This document shows positions 50,375 to 58,298 of a stretch of 64,000 nucleotides of DNA, piece by piece. Position 1 is the stretch's first letter; each line of letters opens with the position of its first letter. The position numbers were made by a program, and so were the translations under genes. The notes under the pieces were generated by a model. That model did no database searches, was not told the origin of the DNA, and worked only from the letters and a program-made list of their open reading frames with translations. This stretch comes from DATCLS01 sp036563805 (GTDB taxonomy: Bacteria; Actinomycetota; Acidimicrobiia; Acidimicrobiales; VFJN01): the NCBI GenBank assembly GCA_036563805.1, contig DATCLS010000029.1, positions 52,296 to 116,295 on the forward strand. The letters run 5' to 3'.

Positions 50375-51130
50375 TCAGCTGACGGTCAGGCCGTTGTCGA
50401 CCGTGTAGACGGCGCCGGTGATCGACCGGGCCTCGTCGGAGGCGAGGAAGGCGAAGAGGGCGGCGATCTCCTCCGGCTCGGACATGCCGCGCAGGCCGGC
50501 CATGCGCCGGGCCAGGTCGGGGTCCATGTCGGGCGGGAACGTGGCGGCGGCCGCGATGTTGGTGTTGGTGCCTGCTGGGGCGATGGCGTTGACCCGGAGC
50601 GGCGTCTTGAGGTGCTCGACGGCCAGCGCCCGGGTGAGCTGGACGACGCCGCCCTTGCTCATGGCGTACGGCACCGAGTAGGGCACGCCCTGGATGCCGG
50701 CGTTGGAAGCGATGTTCACGATGTTGCCGCCGGTCTCGAGCAGGTGGGGGAGGGCGGCCTGGGCGAGAAACCAGCAGGCGTCGAGGTTGACGCTCATCAC
50801 CCGCCGGTAGTGCTCGCGGGTCACTTTGGCGGCGTGCTCGGCCAGGTAGATGCCGGCGACGTTGCCGAGCACGTCGAGGCGGCCGAGCTGCTCGACGCAG
50901 GCGTCGACGGCCGCCACGCAGGCGTCGGGGTCGGCGAGGTCGGCCTGGCGGACGACCACCCGACCGTCCAGGTCGCCCGCTTGCGCCGCGGTCTCGTCGA
51001 GCCGGGCGGGGTCGATGTCGACGGCCAGGACGGCGGCCCCCTCGTCGGCCAGTCGGAGCGTGATCGCCCGGCCCATGCCCGAGCCGGCCCCGGTGATCAG
51101 CGCGACCTTGCCTGCGAAGCGTCCGTTCAT
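50375..51130 (-). CDS. SDR family oxidoreductase
   Basis: A 251-residue classical SDR: ALITGAGSGMGRAITLRLAD (cofactor), DIDPARLDETAAQAGDLDGR (acidic selection of NAD), NVAGIYLAEHAAKVTREHY, and the catalytic set INIASNAGIQGVPYSVPYAM-SKGG (Ser and Tyr-x3-Lys). It ends VYTVDNGLTVS. ATG 51130 follows a short upstream gap with no obvious operator. Likely reduces or oxidises a ring or chain hydroxyl; substrate unknown. Confidence 0.88.
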   Translation of the reverse strand: MNGRFAGKVALITGAGSGMGRAITLRLADEGAAVLAVDIDPARLDETAAQAGDLDGRVVVRQADLADPDACVAAVDACVEQLGRLDVLGNVAGIYLAEHAAKVTREHYRRVMSVNLDACWFLAQAALPHLLETGGNIVNIASNAGIQGVPYSVPYAMSKGGVVQLTRALAVEHLKTPLRVNAIAPAGTNTNIAAAATFPPDMDPDLARRMAGLRGMSEPEEIAALFAFLASDEARSITGAVYTVDNGLTVS

Positions 51131-51161
51131 GGACCAAACGTCTAGTCCGCTGGTCGCCCCG

Positions 51162-51219
51162 CCGCCCGCCACCCGCTCCAGCGCCGGCCGCCGCCCGCCA
51201 CCCGCCCCAGCGCCGGCCG
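51162..51219. repeat. 29-bp tandem repeat, two copies
   Basis: Units at 51162-51190 and 51191-51219 differ at one base (core CGCCCGCCACCCGC). A decayed third copy follows. The 51131-51355 gap holds no gene. Confidence 0.7.
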
Positions 51220-51355
51220 CCGTCCGCTGCGCCGCGGGCCGCTCGGCGCAGGCCCCCTGCCACCCGGCCGGGTGGCCGCCCGGCGCAGGCCCCGGCGCCC
51301 GCTGTGCCGCGGGGCGATCGGGCGCCGGGCCGCCGGGGCCCGGCCGGGCCGGTGG

Positions 51356-51751
51356 TCAGGACCCGGCCGGTTGGAACAGCTCGACCACGTTGCCGGACGG
51401 GTCCTCGACCAGGATCTGCTGCCCGCCCGGCCCGGACACGATGTCGTTGCGGAACGACACCCCCTCGGCCCGCAGGCGCTCGACCTCGGCGGCCAGGTCG
51501 TCCACGATCAGGTGGATCCGGTTCCAGCCGCCGGGGCCCGGCTTGTCGCCGTTGGGCATCGGGCGCCCGGCCGAGCTGGTCGGGCCGCTGAGCAGGAGCC
51601 GCAGACGGCCGCGGGTGACGTCGGCGAACGCCGGGGCGAACGAGGTGCGCACCTCGAAGCCGAAGTGCTTCGTGTAGAAGTCGAGCGCCTCGTCGACGTC
51701 GTCGACCATGTAGCGGACGCTCACCAGCTCCTGCTCGTCGGCAGTGGTCAT
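51356..51751 (-). CDS. VOC family protein
   Basis: A 131-residue single VOC domain: LVSVRYMVDDVDEALDFYTK, then NRIHLIVDDLAAEVERLRAE and QILVEDPSGNVVELFQPAGS with the late Glu. It lies 28 bp downstream of the ArsR-ArsC fusion gene on the same strand and probably shares the transcript, which hints at an arsenic or metal resistance link (ArsI C-As lyases are VOC proteins). The Cys pair of ArsI is absent, so a lyase role is not supported. Confidence 0.83.
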   Translation of the reverse strand: MTTADEQELVSVRYMVDDVDEALDFYTKHFGFEVRTSFAPAFADVTRGRLRLLLSGPTSSAGRPMPNGDKPGPGGWNRIHLIVDDLAAEVERLRAEGVSFRNDIVSGPGGQQILVEDPSGNVVELFQPAGS

Positions 51752-51779
51752 GGCGGTGCTCCCTTCGGGGGCCGGGGCG

Positions 51780-52556
51780 TCACGCCGCCGGCCGGTTGGC
51801 GAGGCTGGCGAGGAGGAACCCGATGCGGGTGTCCAGCTCGGCGGCCGACTGGACGAACGCCGGGTACGAGCCGTCGACGGACGGGTCGGCCATGCTCCAG
51901 TGGACGGTCTCGGCGGGGCCGGGCAGCTCGGGGCATGCCTCGCGCACCTTGTCGCACAGGCTGATGGCCTCGTCGAACCGCTCGCCGGCGAACACGTCGA
52001 GGTGCTTGGGGCGCCGGTCGGCGATGTCGATGCCGTAGACCTCGCGCATGACGCGCACGGCGTGGGGGTGCAGCGGCTTCGGGCGGAGCCCGGCGCTGCT
52101 GGCGGCCACGGCGCCCCCGGACCGGTCGTTGGTCAGGGCCTCGGCCATCTGCGACCGGGCGCTGTTGCCGGTGCACAGGAACAGCACCCGGACCGGGCGG
52201 TCGCCGGCCGGCGGGCGCGCCGCGGCGACCGGGGCGATCCGCAGCGCCGGGTGGAGCGCCGCCCCGGTGGCGGTCAGCTGGTCGGCGGCGCGGGCGAGGT
52301 CGACCCGGTAGTACGTGTCACGGCCGTCGGCCGAGCTGCGCCGGCCCACCACCAGCCCGGAACGGCGCAGCTTGCCGAGGTGGTACGAGACGAGGTTCTG
52401 GGGCTCGCCCATGCGCTCGCACAGCTCGCGCACCGTGCGGTCGCAGCGGGCCAGCTCGCTCAGCAGGCGCCACCGCAGCGGATGCCCGGCCACCTGGAGG
52501 AACTCGGGCGGCGCGGCCGGCGCCCGGTCGGAACGGTCGGCGGTGGGCGTGCGCAC
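51780..52556 (-). CDS. ArsR-type regulator fused to arsenate-reductase-like LMW phosphatase
   Basis: A 258-residue fusion. The N-terminal HTH (about 15-95) reads LQVAGHPLRWRLLSELARCD then RTVRELCERMGEPQNLVSYH, as in ArsR/SmtB repressors; metal Cys pairs are not evident. From about 120 a low-molecular-weight phosphatase/ArsC domain follows: VRVLFLCTGNSARSQMAEAL (CX5R loop) and HWSMADPSVDG (the general acid Asp). Such fusions combine control and reduction of arsenate. GTG 52556 is chosen since AAGGGAG lies just before it; TTG 52592 or ATG 52571 upstream would put the operator inside the gene. A VOC gene follows. Confidence 0.83.
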   Translation of the reverse strand: MRTPTADRSDRAPAAPPEFLQVAGHPLRWRLLSELARCDRTVRELCERMGEPQNLVSYHLGKLRRSGLVVGRRSSADGRDTYYRVDLARAADQLTATGAALHPALRIAPVAAARPPAGDRPVRVLFLCTGNSARSQMAEALTNDRSGGAVAASSAGLRPKPLHPHAVRVMREVYGIDIADRRPKHLDVFAGERFDEAISLCDKVREACPELPGPAETVHWSMADPSVDGSYPAFVQSAAELDTRIGFLLASLANRPAA

Positions 52557-52562
52557 GCTCCC

Positions 52563-52592
52563 TTGATACATCAACCACGGTTGATGCATCAA
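52563..52592. promoter_or_regulatory. ArsR-type operator upstream of the fusion gene
   Basis: TTGATACATCAACC (52563-52576) and GGTTGATGCATCAA (52579-52592) form a near-perfect 14-bp inverted repeat with one mismatch and a 2-bp spacer, resembling ArsR boxes built on ATCAA half-sites. It sits just before the chosen start, so the repressor could block its own gene. Confidence 0.7.
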
Positions 52593-52618
52593 GGCAGTTT
52601 GATGGATCGTCCGGTGCT

Positions 52619-52642
52619 GGCGCTGGTGCCGGCACCAGCGCC
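52619..52642 (-). terminator. Perfect 24-bp palindrome downstream of the flavin-type oxidase gene
   Basis: GGCGCTGGTGCC (52619-52630) and GGCACCAGCGCC (52631-52642), with additional GTCC/GGAC outer pairs, 26 bp after the stop at 52668 on the minus strand. No T-run. Could also be a regulatory site. Confidence 0.5.
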
Positions 52643-52667
52643 GGACGCGTCCGGCCGAGGCCGGGCC

Positions 52668-53108
52668 TCAGCCGGGCGGGGCGAGCAACCCGTAGGCCCG
52701 GTGGACCTCGAACTCGTAGAGGAGCCGCCGCTCCTCGGCCATCGTGGCCACGAACTCCTCCTCGGAGAGCTCGCCGCTGAACCAGCTCAGCGGCCCGTCG
52801 GGCCGGCCCTGGAGCTGGCGGAAGAAGCGGAGGCTCAGCTGCGGGACGTCGGGCCCGTCGAGGATCGTGACCGTCGTCTCGAGCGTCAGCCACCGGAACC
52901 CGGCGTCGAACACGAACAGCGTGCAGCGCGGGTCCCGCCGGAGGCGGGCGGTGCGGACCCGGTCGTGGGTGCCGCTGCTCCACAGCTTGCCGTCGACGAC
53001 CCCGACGCCGACCCGTACCGCCTTGGCCGCGCCGTCGGGCCCCACGGTGATCATCGCCGCCGAGCCGGTCGATTGGAGGAACTCGAGCTGGCTGTCCGTC
53101 AACGTCAT
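52668..53108 (-). CDS. Pyridoxamine-phosphate-oxidase-family (FMN/F420) protein
   Basis: A 146-residue split-barrel protein: LTDSQLEFLQSTGSAAMITV, VRVGVGVVDGKLWSSGTHDR, ARLRRDPRCTLFVFDAGFRW and late EVHRAYGLLAPPG. The family binds FMN or F420 and reduces small molecules. ATG 53108 is the usual start position. Not linked to vitamin B6 genes. Confidence 0.83.
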   Translation of the reverse strand: MTLTDSQLEFLQSTGSAAMITVGPDGAAKAVRVGVGVVDGKLWSSGTHDRVRTARLRRDPRCTLFVFDAGFRWLTLETTVTILDGPDVPQLSLRFFRQLQGRPDGPLSWFSGELSEEEFVATMAEERRLLYEFEVHRAYGLLAPPG

Positions 53109-53229
53109 GCCGTGACCGTACGCCCCGCCCGTGACGGCCTCGCGCGCCGTTGGGACCGGTGCGGCCTCGGACCGGGTCGGCCGGGCGGCCGACGCAGCCG
53201 GGCCCGGCGTGGCCGTTAACGTCCGCCGC

Positions 53230-53946
53230 ATGGGTCGAGGTCCTGGTCGGTGGTGGTGGCGTGTCGGGGCGGGGGGAGCGGCGCTGCTGCTCGCCCTCAC
53301 CGCCGCGGCGTGCTCGGATGGCGGCGGCGACGACGGCGGCGAGACCGATGGGGGCGACGGCGGACTGGCCGACGGCGGACTGGCCGACGGCGAGGCGCTG
53401 GTGGCGGCGTTCGACGAGGCCGCCGGGGCGGCGTACGCCGAGCTGGGCGGCGACCGGGAGCAGCACCACACCGAGGGCATCGTGCTCCGTGACGACTGCT
53501 TCGCCCTCGACGGCGCCGCCGCCTCCGCCATCATCGAGGCATTGGGCCTCGACCCGGAGGGCGCCGTGGTCGAGGACGTCTTCCTCCAGGGCGTGCCGGG
53601 CGAGTCGGAGTTCCTCTACTGCACGCTCAGCCCGGCCGACACCGAGCGCGGGATCGCGTTCCGGGCGGGCACGACCTCCTACGACCGCGATGGGCTCGTG
53701 GACCTGGCGCGCCAAGGCGACGCGCGCGGGCCGATCGAGGAGCTCGAGGGCGAGGTGCCGGGCCTCGATCCCGACGAGGTGCTGGCGATCGCGCTGAACC
53801 AGGGGCAGACCGTCGCGTTCTCCTGGGTCGCGGACGGCTTCATGGTGTCGGTGGGTTACCCGACCGCGTTGGCGGATCCCGACGGCGGCTTCGCTGCCCT
53901 GAGCGAGGCCGTCTCCGGGGTCACCCGCGCGCTGGCGGCCTCCTGA
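53230..53946 (+). CDS. Lipoprotein of unknown function with Gly/Asp repeats
   Basis: A 238-residue exported lipoprotein (LLALTAAAC). A short GGLADGGLADG repeat (15-bp units) follows the Cys. The rest is a soluble domain with two Cys (RDDCFALDGAAASAIIEAL, LYCTLSPADTERGIAFRAGT) and a late FSWVADGFMVSVGYP. I recognise no family. ATG 53230. Confidence 0.72.
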   Translation: MGRGPGRWWWRVGAGGAALLLALTAAACSDGGGDDGGETDGGDGGLADGGLADGEALVAAFDEAAGAAYAELGGDREQHHTEGIVLRDDCFALDGAAASAIIEALGLDPEGAVVEDVFLQGVPGESEFLYCTLSPADTERGIAFRAGTTSYDRDGLVDLARQGDARGPIEELEGEVPGLDPDEVLAIALNQGQTVAFSWVADGFMVSVGYPTALADPDGGFAALSEAVSGVTRALAAS

Positions 53947-53983
53947 CCGTGCGCATGCGGCCCTCCGCGGCGGGTCCGAGCCG

Positions 53984-54229
53984 TCAGGTGGCGTCCGGCG
54001 GCTCCGGCGACGCCGCCGGGTCCGGGCGCGGGTCCCCGTCCGGGGCCAGGGCCGGGTCGGCCAGGGCCCGGGCGAGCTTGCGGGCCCCGATCTCGAGCAG
54101 GGCCGCCACCGCCGCCACCTCGATCCCCAGGTCATCGGCGATCTCGTCGTGTGTCGCCCCGGCGGCGGCCAGGCGCAGCGCCCGGGCGTACGGCGGCGCC
54201 AGGCTGTCGAGTGCCCGTTCGCGGTCCAC
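53984..54229 (-). CDS. Stand-alone sigma-70 region 4-like HTH protein
   Basis: An 81-residue protein: MDRERALDSLAPPYARALRL, then AAAGATHDEIADDLGIEVAA and VAALLEIGARKLARALADPA. It matches the second half of ECF sigma factors (region 4) with no region 2. It could bind -35 DNA or a partner, or be a relic of a sigma gene. The tail is Pro/Asp-rich. Confidence 0.65.
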   Translation of the reverse strand: MDRERALDSLAPPYARALRLAAAGATHDEIADDLGIEVAAVAALLEIGARKLARALADPALAPDGDPRPDPAASPEPPDAT

Positions 54230-54427
54230 CCTGCCGACCGTACGGACGGGAGCGTCGGCCGTCCTCAGTACCCGGGTACTGCATGCGCGCCCGGCCCGCC
54301 CGCCCCGCGGGCGCCCGGCGACGCCGGTCCCACCGGTTCAACTGTGAACGGGGGGACGCAGCCGGCCGCGCCGCCCTGACGCCCGGGTCACGCCGGCCGC
54401 CGGCGCCCGCCCCAGCCGCGGTCGGGG

Positions 54428-54961
54428 TCAGCCCGCCGGGGGCGGGGCCGGCGACGAGAGGTCGTCCAGCCACATCTCGGCCGACGAGGCGTCCTCCCTG
54501 GTCGTCACGAAGCCGACCGCCCGGTAGGCGGCCACGGCCCGCTCGTTGTCGGTGGCCACGCTGAGGCCGAGCCGCCGGGCCCCCTCGGCGCGGCAGGCAG
54601 CGGCGATGGCCACCATCGTGGCCTGTCCGAGCCCCCGCCCCCGGTGGGTCTCGTCGAGCTCGATGTCGAACACGTACCAGTCGGTGGCGGAGCCGTAGAG
54701 CGGCCCGAACCAGGTCTCGCCGATCCGCTCGCCGGCCGGCGTGCCGATCCAGACGAACCGGTGGCCCGGCGTGGCCACGCCGTCGGGAAGCAGCTTGGCG
54801 TGCTGGCGCTCGATCATCTCGCGCCCCTCGGCCTCGGCGATGCCGGCGCCGGTGAGGGCGGCGAGGCCACGCTCCCGGGTGCGGGCGAGCATCCGCTCGG
54901 CCTCGGCCGGCGTGGCGTCCAGCAGGCGGACGCCGGGCGGGCTGTCGCGTCCGTCGGTCAT
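54428..54961 (-). CDS. GNAT family N-acetyltransferase
   Basis: A 177-residue GNAT protein. ATG 54961 is preceded by GGGGAGGGCCG. The acetyl-CoA site is seen as DWYVFDIELDETHRGRGLGQ and ATMVAIAAACRAEGARRLGL, then VATDNERAVAAYRAVGFVTT. An unusual N-terminal extension has two helices (PAEAERMLARTRERGLAALT). Substrate unknown. Confidence 0.84.
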   Translation of the reverse strand: MTDGRDSPPGVRLLDATPAEAERMLARTRERGLAALTGAGIAEAEGREMIERQHAKLLPDGVATPGHRFVWIGTPAGERIGETWFGPLYGSATDWYVFDIELDETHRGRGLGQATMVAIAAACRAEGARRLGLSVATDNERAVAAYRAVGFVTTREDASSAEMWLDDLSSPAPPPAG

Positions 54962-55187
54962 CGGCCCTCCCCTCGCCGTCACACGCTACCGGTCCTGCCC
55001 TACCCACCGGGCCCGGCCGCTGACGCTCGCATGGGCTGGGCCTGGTCGGCGGGTCGGGTGCGCCGGGTGCCGGTTGCCGCTGCTCGCGGCCTGCGGGTTC
55101 GAGGCCGGCGGGGGTAGCCGGCGACACCCCCGTGCGCGAGGGCGGGCCGTCCGGCGCCCGCGCGCGCTGCGGCCCCAGGAGGCGACG

Positions 55188-55545
55188 ATGGACGCGGACG
55201 AGCCAGGGCAGGGGGCGGCCGGCGGGGGCGCCCGGGTGGGCGACCACTACCGGCGCGGCCGCGAGCGCCTGGCCGGCCGGTTCGCCGACCTCGACGACGA
55301 CGCCTGGCGGACGCCCGTGCCCGCCTGCCGGGGTGGGACGTGCACGACGTGCTCGGGGCCTCGACTGGTCCCCGTCCCCGCCGCCCGCCGACCTGGTCCA
55401 CGACCTGTTCGCGTTCGGGCCGGCGTCCGCCCCGGTCGTCGAGCAGCGGACCGGGTCGGGCGCTGCGACACGGCGGCGGTCCCTGGTCAGCGGCTCCCGG
55501 CGCCGACGGGCAGACCCCGGGGGCGGCGCCCGGGCACTGTGCCAC
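55188..55545 (+). pseudogene. Frameshifted relic of a mycothiol maleylpyruvate isomerase family gene
   Basis: ATG 55188 has a good AGGAGG site. Translation gives DHYRRGRERLAGRFADLDDD then AWRTPVPAC, the family start. In place of the expected CPGWDVHDVLGH, the frame reads CRGGT; the missing base near 55326-55333 (TGCCGGGG for TGCCCGGGG) restores PGWDVHDVLG. A third frame carries DWSPSPPPADLVHDLFAFGP then ASAPVVEQ. So at least two frameshifts or deletions break the gene before the hydrolase start. It points to a mycothiol-using lineage. Confidence 0.6.
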
Positions 55546-55555
55546 GCTGACGCCC

Positions 55556-56428
55556 GTGGAACGCTACGTCGAGGTGGCGCCGGGCATCCGGCTGTGGGTC
55601 GACGACGGCGGTCGGCCTGACCGGTCCCCGCTGCTGCTGGTGATGGGGGCCAACGCCTCCGGGCTCGCCTGGCCGGACGGGCTGGTCGAGCGCCTCGCCC
55701 TGCGTCATCGGGTCATCCGCTACGACCACCGCGACACCGGCCGCTCGACGTGGGCGTTCGACACCCACCCGTACGCCGTCGCCGACCTAGCCGGGGACGC
55801 CGTGGCCGTGCTCGACGCGCTCGGGGTCGAGCGGGCCCACGTGGTGGGCATGTCGATGGGCGGCACGCTCGTCCAGCTCCTCCTGCTCGACCACCCGGAC
55901 CGGCTGCTGTCCGCCACGGTGTTCTGCACCTCCGCGCTGGGCGCCGGGCTGGCCGCCGGCGAGTCGGCGTCGGCGCCCGACCTGCCGGGGCCCGATCCCC
56001 GGCTGCTGGCGCTGTGGGAGCACATGGCCGAGCCCCGCGACCTCGAGGCCGAGCTCGCCTGGCGGGTCGAGCACTGGCGGATCCTCAACGGCGACGTGCT
56101 CGACTTCGATCCCGACGAGTTCCGGAGCCTGGAGCGGCGGCTCATCGACCACGCCGGCCGCCACGACAACCCGGCGGCCCACGCCCGGGCCGACCAGTCC
56201 GGGCTCGACCGGGGGGCCGAGCTGGCGGGCGTGACCGTCCCGACGCTGGTGATCGAGGCCACCGGGGACCCCATCAACCCGCCCCCGCACGCCGCCCACC
56301 TGGCCCGGTCCATCGGCGGGGCCGAGCTGGTGACGATCCCCGGCATGGGGCACGCGCTCCCGTCGTCCGTCGTCGAGCCGCTGGCGGCGGCGATCATCGC
56401 CCACACGGCCCGGGTGCCCGGCTCGTAG
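55556..56428 (+). CDS. Alpha/beta hydrolase
   Basis: A 290-residue soluble hydrolase starting at GTG 55556 (VERYVEVAPGIRLWVDDGG). It has HRVIRYDHRDTGRSTW, the elbow HVVGMSMGGTLVQLLLLDHP (Ser of GMSMGG), the late Asp near VIEATGDPINPPPH and the His of IPGMGHALPSSVV. These are a full catalytic triad of esterase/lactonase-like enzymes. Substrate unknown. Confidence 0.88.
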   Translation: MERYVEVAPGIRLWVDDGGRPDRSPLLLVMGANASGLAWPDGLVERLALRHRVIRYDHRDTGRSTWAFDTHPYAVADLAGDAVAVLDALGVERAHVVGMSMGGTLVQLLLLDHPDRLLSATVFCTSALGAGLAAGESASAPDLPGPDPRLLALWEHMAEPRDLEAELAWRVEHWRILNGDVLDFDPDEFRSLERRLIDHAGRHDNPAAHARADQSGLDRGAELAGVTVPTLVIEATGDPINPPPHAAHLARSIGGAELVTIPGMGHALPSSVVEPLAAAIIAHTARVPGS

Positions 56429-56429
56429 G

Positions 56430-56460
56430 AAGGGCGCCGCGCTCCGGGCGGCGCCCTTCG
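56430..56460 (+). terminator. Hairpin after the hydrolase gene
   Basis: GAAGGGCGCCGC (56430-56441) and GCGGCGCCCTTC (56449-56460) pair perfectly, beginning one base after the stop. Confidence 0.75.
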
Positions 56461-56532
56461 CTGGCGACCGTCCGGCAGGAATTACCGGAACGAGTTCGAT
56501 AATGTCGGCCACCTCGACCGGGAGGGGCAGAG

Positions 56533-57417
56533 GTGGAGCTGCACGACAAGGTCGCCGTGGTCACCGGCGGTGCGGGAGGGATCGGCGCCGCGCTGTGCCG
56601 GGCGTTCCTCGGCGCCGGGATGAAGGTGGTGGTCGCCGATGTCCGCGCCGAGGCGGTCGAGCAGGCGGTGGCCGAGCTCGCGAAGCTCGCCGACCCCGAC
56701 GCCACGCTCGGGGTGGTCACGGACGTGACCGATCCCGCGTCGGTCGAGGCCCTCGCCGACCGGACCTGGGAGGCGTTCGGCGCCTGCCACGTCCTGTGCA
56801 ACAACGCCGGCGTCGGCGCCCCGGCGGCCAACGTGTGGGAGACGACCGTCAACGACTGGCGCTGGGTGCACGGCGTCAACGTGATGGGCGTCGTGCACGG
56901 CATCCTGGCGTTCGTCCCCCGCATGATCGCCTCGGGGGAGCCCGGCCACGTCGTCAACACGTCGTCGGGCGACGGCGGCATCGAGCCGCTGCCGTCGGCC
57001 TCGGTGTACGCCGCCAGCAAGGCCGCCGTCTCGACGCTGACCGAGTGCCTCGCCCACCAGCTCGTCTCGGAGGGGACGCGGCTGCGGGCGTCGATCTTCT
57101 ACCCGTCGGGCGGCCTCCTGCGGACCGGCCTGTGGGAGTCGGAGCGCACCCGCCCCGCCGAGCTCGCCCGGGAGCGGCCCCGCCCGACCGAGCCGATGAC
57201 CGTGGACAAGCTGGAGGCGATGGCCGAGTCCCAGGGCTTCGAGCTGCCGTGGCAGGACCTGGACGAGCTGGCCGCCCTCGTCGTCGACGGCATCCGCCGG
57301 GGCGACGCGTTCATCCACATGATCGACCGCCAGACGATCGGCCCGACGCTGCGCCGGCGGGCCGCGGCCTTCGAGGCCGGCCGGCTGCCCGAGCACCAGG
57401 CCGGGCCGCTGGGCTGA
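56533..57417 (+). CDS. SDR family oxidoreductase
   Basis: A 294-residue SDR: KVAVVTGGAGGIGAALCRAF, VVADVRAEAVEQAVAELAKL (Asp selecting NAD), LCNNAGVGAPAANVWETTVN, and the catalytic region NTSSGDGGIEPLPSASVYAA SKAAV (Ser, Tyr-x3-Lys). A late insert (TRPAELARERPRPTEPMTVD) is typical of the larger subgroup. GTG 56533 follows GGGAGGGGCAG. It diverges from no other gene; promoter AT-rich GATAATGTCGG precedes it. Confidence 0.88.
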   Translation: MELHDKVAVVTGGAGGIGAALCRAFLGAGMKVVVADVRAEAVEQAVAELAKLADPDATLGVVTDVTDPASVEALADRTWEAFGACHVLCNNAGVGAPAANVWETTVNDWRWVHGVNVMGVVHGILAFVPRMIASGEPGHVVNTSSGDGGIEPLPSASVYAASKAAVSTLTECLAHQLVSEGTRLRASIFYPSGGLLRTGLWESERTRPAELARERPRPTEPMTVDKLEAMAESQGFELPWQDLDELAALVVDGIRRGDAFIHMIDRQTIGPTLRRRAAAFEAGRLPEHQAGPLG

Positions 57418-57572
57418 GCCCTGCTGGGGGCCGCCGGCCGGGCGCACGACGGGGCGTCCGGCCGGCCGGCCGGGTAGCCTCCCGACCCCGGGATCGCCGG
57501 GCTCACCGGCTCGCGATCGGCGCCGATACCGGTCGGGGCCGGGGTCATCCGGTGATAAGATCTCGTGTCCCG

Positions 57573-57645
57573 GCCCCTCTAGCTCAATTGGCAGAGCAAC
57601 GGACTCTTAATCCGCAGGTTCTGGGTTCGAGTCCCAGGGGGGGTA
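57573..57645 (+). tRNA. tRNA-Lys, anticodon CTT
   Basis: A full cloverleaf can be drawn: acceptor GCCCCTC, D-arm GCTC...GAGC, anticodon arm with loop CTCTTAA (anticodon CTT at 57606-57608), variable AGGTT, T-arm CTGGG-TTCGAGT-CCCAG, and 3' acceptor GGGGGGT with discriminator A. Pair 1-72 is G-U and one more G-U occurs in the acceptor stem. The CCA end is not encoded. Confidence 0.95.
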
Positions 57646-57649
57646 CATC

Positions 57650-57694
57650 CGAAGGCCCTGGTCAGCGCACCTGACCAGGGCCTTCGAGGGTTTT
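57650..57694 (+). terminator. Strong intrinsic terminator after tRNA-Lys
   Basis: A perfect 16-bp stem (57650-57665 with 57671-57686; CGAAGGCCCTGGTCAG) with a 5-nt loop and following AGGGTTTT. One of the two clear T-run terminators in the window. Confidence 0.9.
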
Positions 57695-57825
57695 GGGCCC
57701 AGGTCGCCGCCCCAGGCCCCGGGACCCCGTCCGCCGCGCCCAGGCCCCGGGCCCCGTCCGCCGCCGGGCGGCCGCTTCGGCGCGCAGGGGCGCCCGCAGG
57801 GTGTCGGCCGGTTGGTTGCATCATC

Positions 57826-57852
57826 GAACCAAATGGTTCTATAGTCGAACCA
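57826..57852. promoter_or_regulatory. Overlapping GAACC/GGTTC repeats before the MarR gene
   Basis: GAACC-AAAT-GGTTC (57826-57839) and TGGTTC-N7-GAACCA (57834-57852) share half-sites, the last A being the start codon ATG. In a MarR context this is a probable self-operator. Confidence 0.6.
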
Positions 57853-58298
57853 TGTCCGGGCGAGGGCGCGAGGGGAACCTGGGGCACGAGCTGCAGCAGC
57901 GGCTCGTCGCCTTCGTGCGGGCGTTCGGCCTGCACCAGCCCGACGAGACGCCGTGCGGGGCGCCGATCCCGGTGTCCGAGGCCCACGCGCTGGCCGTGCT
58001 GGCCGGCGACGGGCCGATGTCCCAGAGCGAGCTGGGCGGGCGGCTACGGCTGGGCAAGTCGACCGTGAGCCGCCTGGTCGACCAGCTCGAGCGCCGGGGC
58101 TGGGCCGAGCGGAGGCCCGGGGAGGCCGACGCCCGGCAGCGGACCGTGACGTTGACGCCCGCCGGGCGGCGGGTGGCCGACGAGATCGCCGACCGCCGGG
58201 CGGCCCGCATGGCCCGGCTCCTCGAGCGGATCCCCGAGGCCGACCGGCCGGCCGTCCTCGCCGCCCTCGACGTTCTGACGGAGGCCGCCCGTGACTGA
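57852..58298 (+). CDS. MarR family transcriptional regulator
   Basis: A 148-residue winged-helix regulator: HALAVLAGDGPMSQSELGGR then LRLGKSTVSRLVDQLERRGW and RQRTVTLTPAGRRVADEIAD. ATG 57852 overlaps the operator-like dyad. Its stop overlaps the next gene by 8 bases. Confidence 0.9.
   Translation: MSGRGREGNLGHELQQRLVAFVRAFGLHQPDETPCGAPIPVSEAHALAVLAGDGPMSQSELGGRLRLGKSTVSRLVDQLERRGWAERRPGEADARQRTVTLTPAGRRVADEIADRRAARMARLLERIPEADRPAVLAALDVLTEAARD

Noticed and set aside
51356..51751. ArsI organoarsenical lyase beside ArsR-ArsC
   Set aside because: The Cys pair needed by ArsI is missing, so only VOC family membership is supported.
57573..57650. Minus-strand peptide ending in RTQNLRIKSPLLCQLS
   Set aside because: This is the antisense translation of the tRNA-Lys gene, a well-known false protein tail. 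The cloverleaf on the plus strand explains the bases fully.
57573..58298. tRNA-Lys as the attachment site of an integrated element
   Set aside because: No integrase, no direct repeat of the tRNA 3' end and no phage genes are visible within the window.
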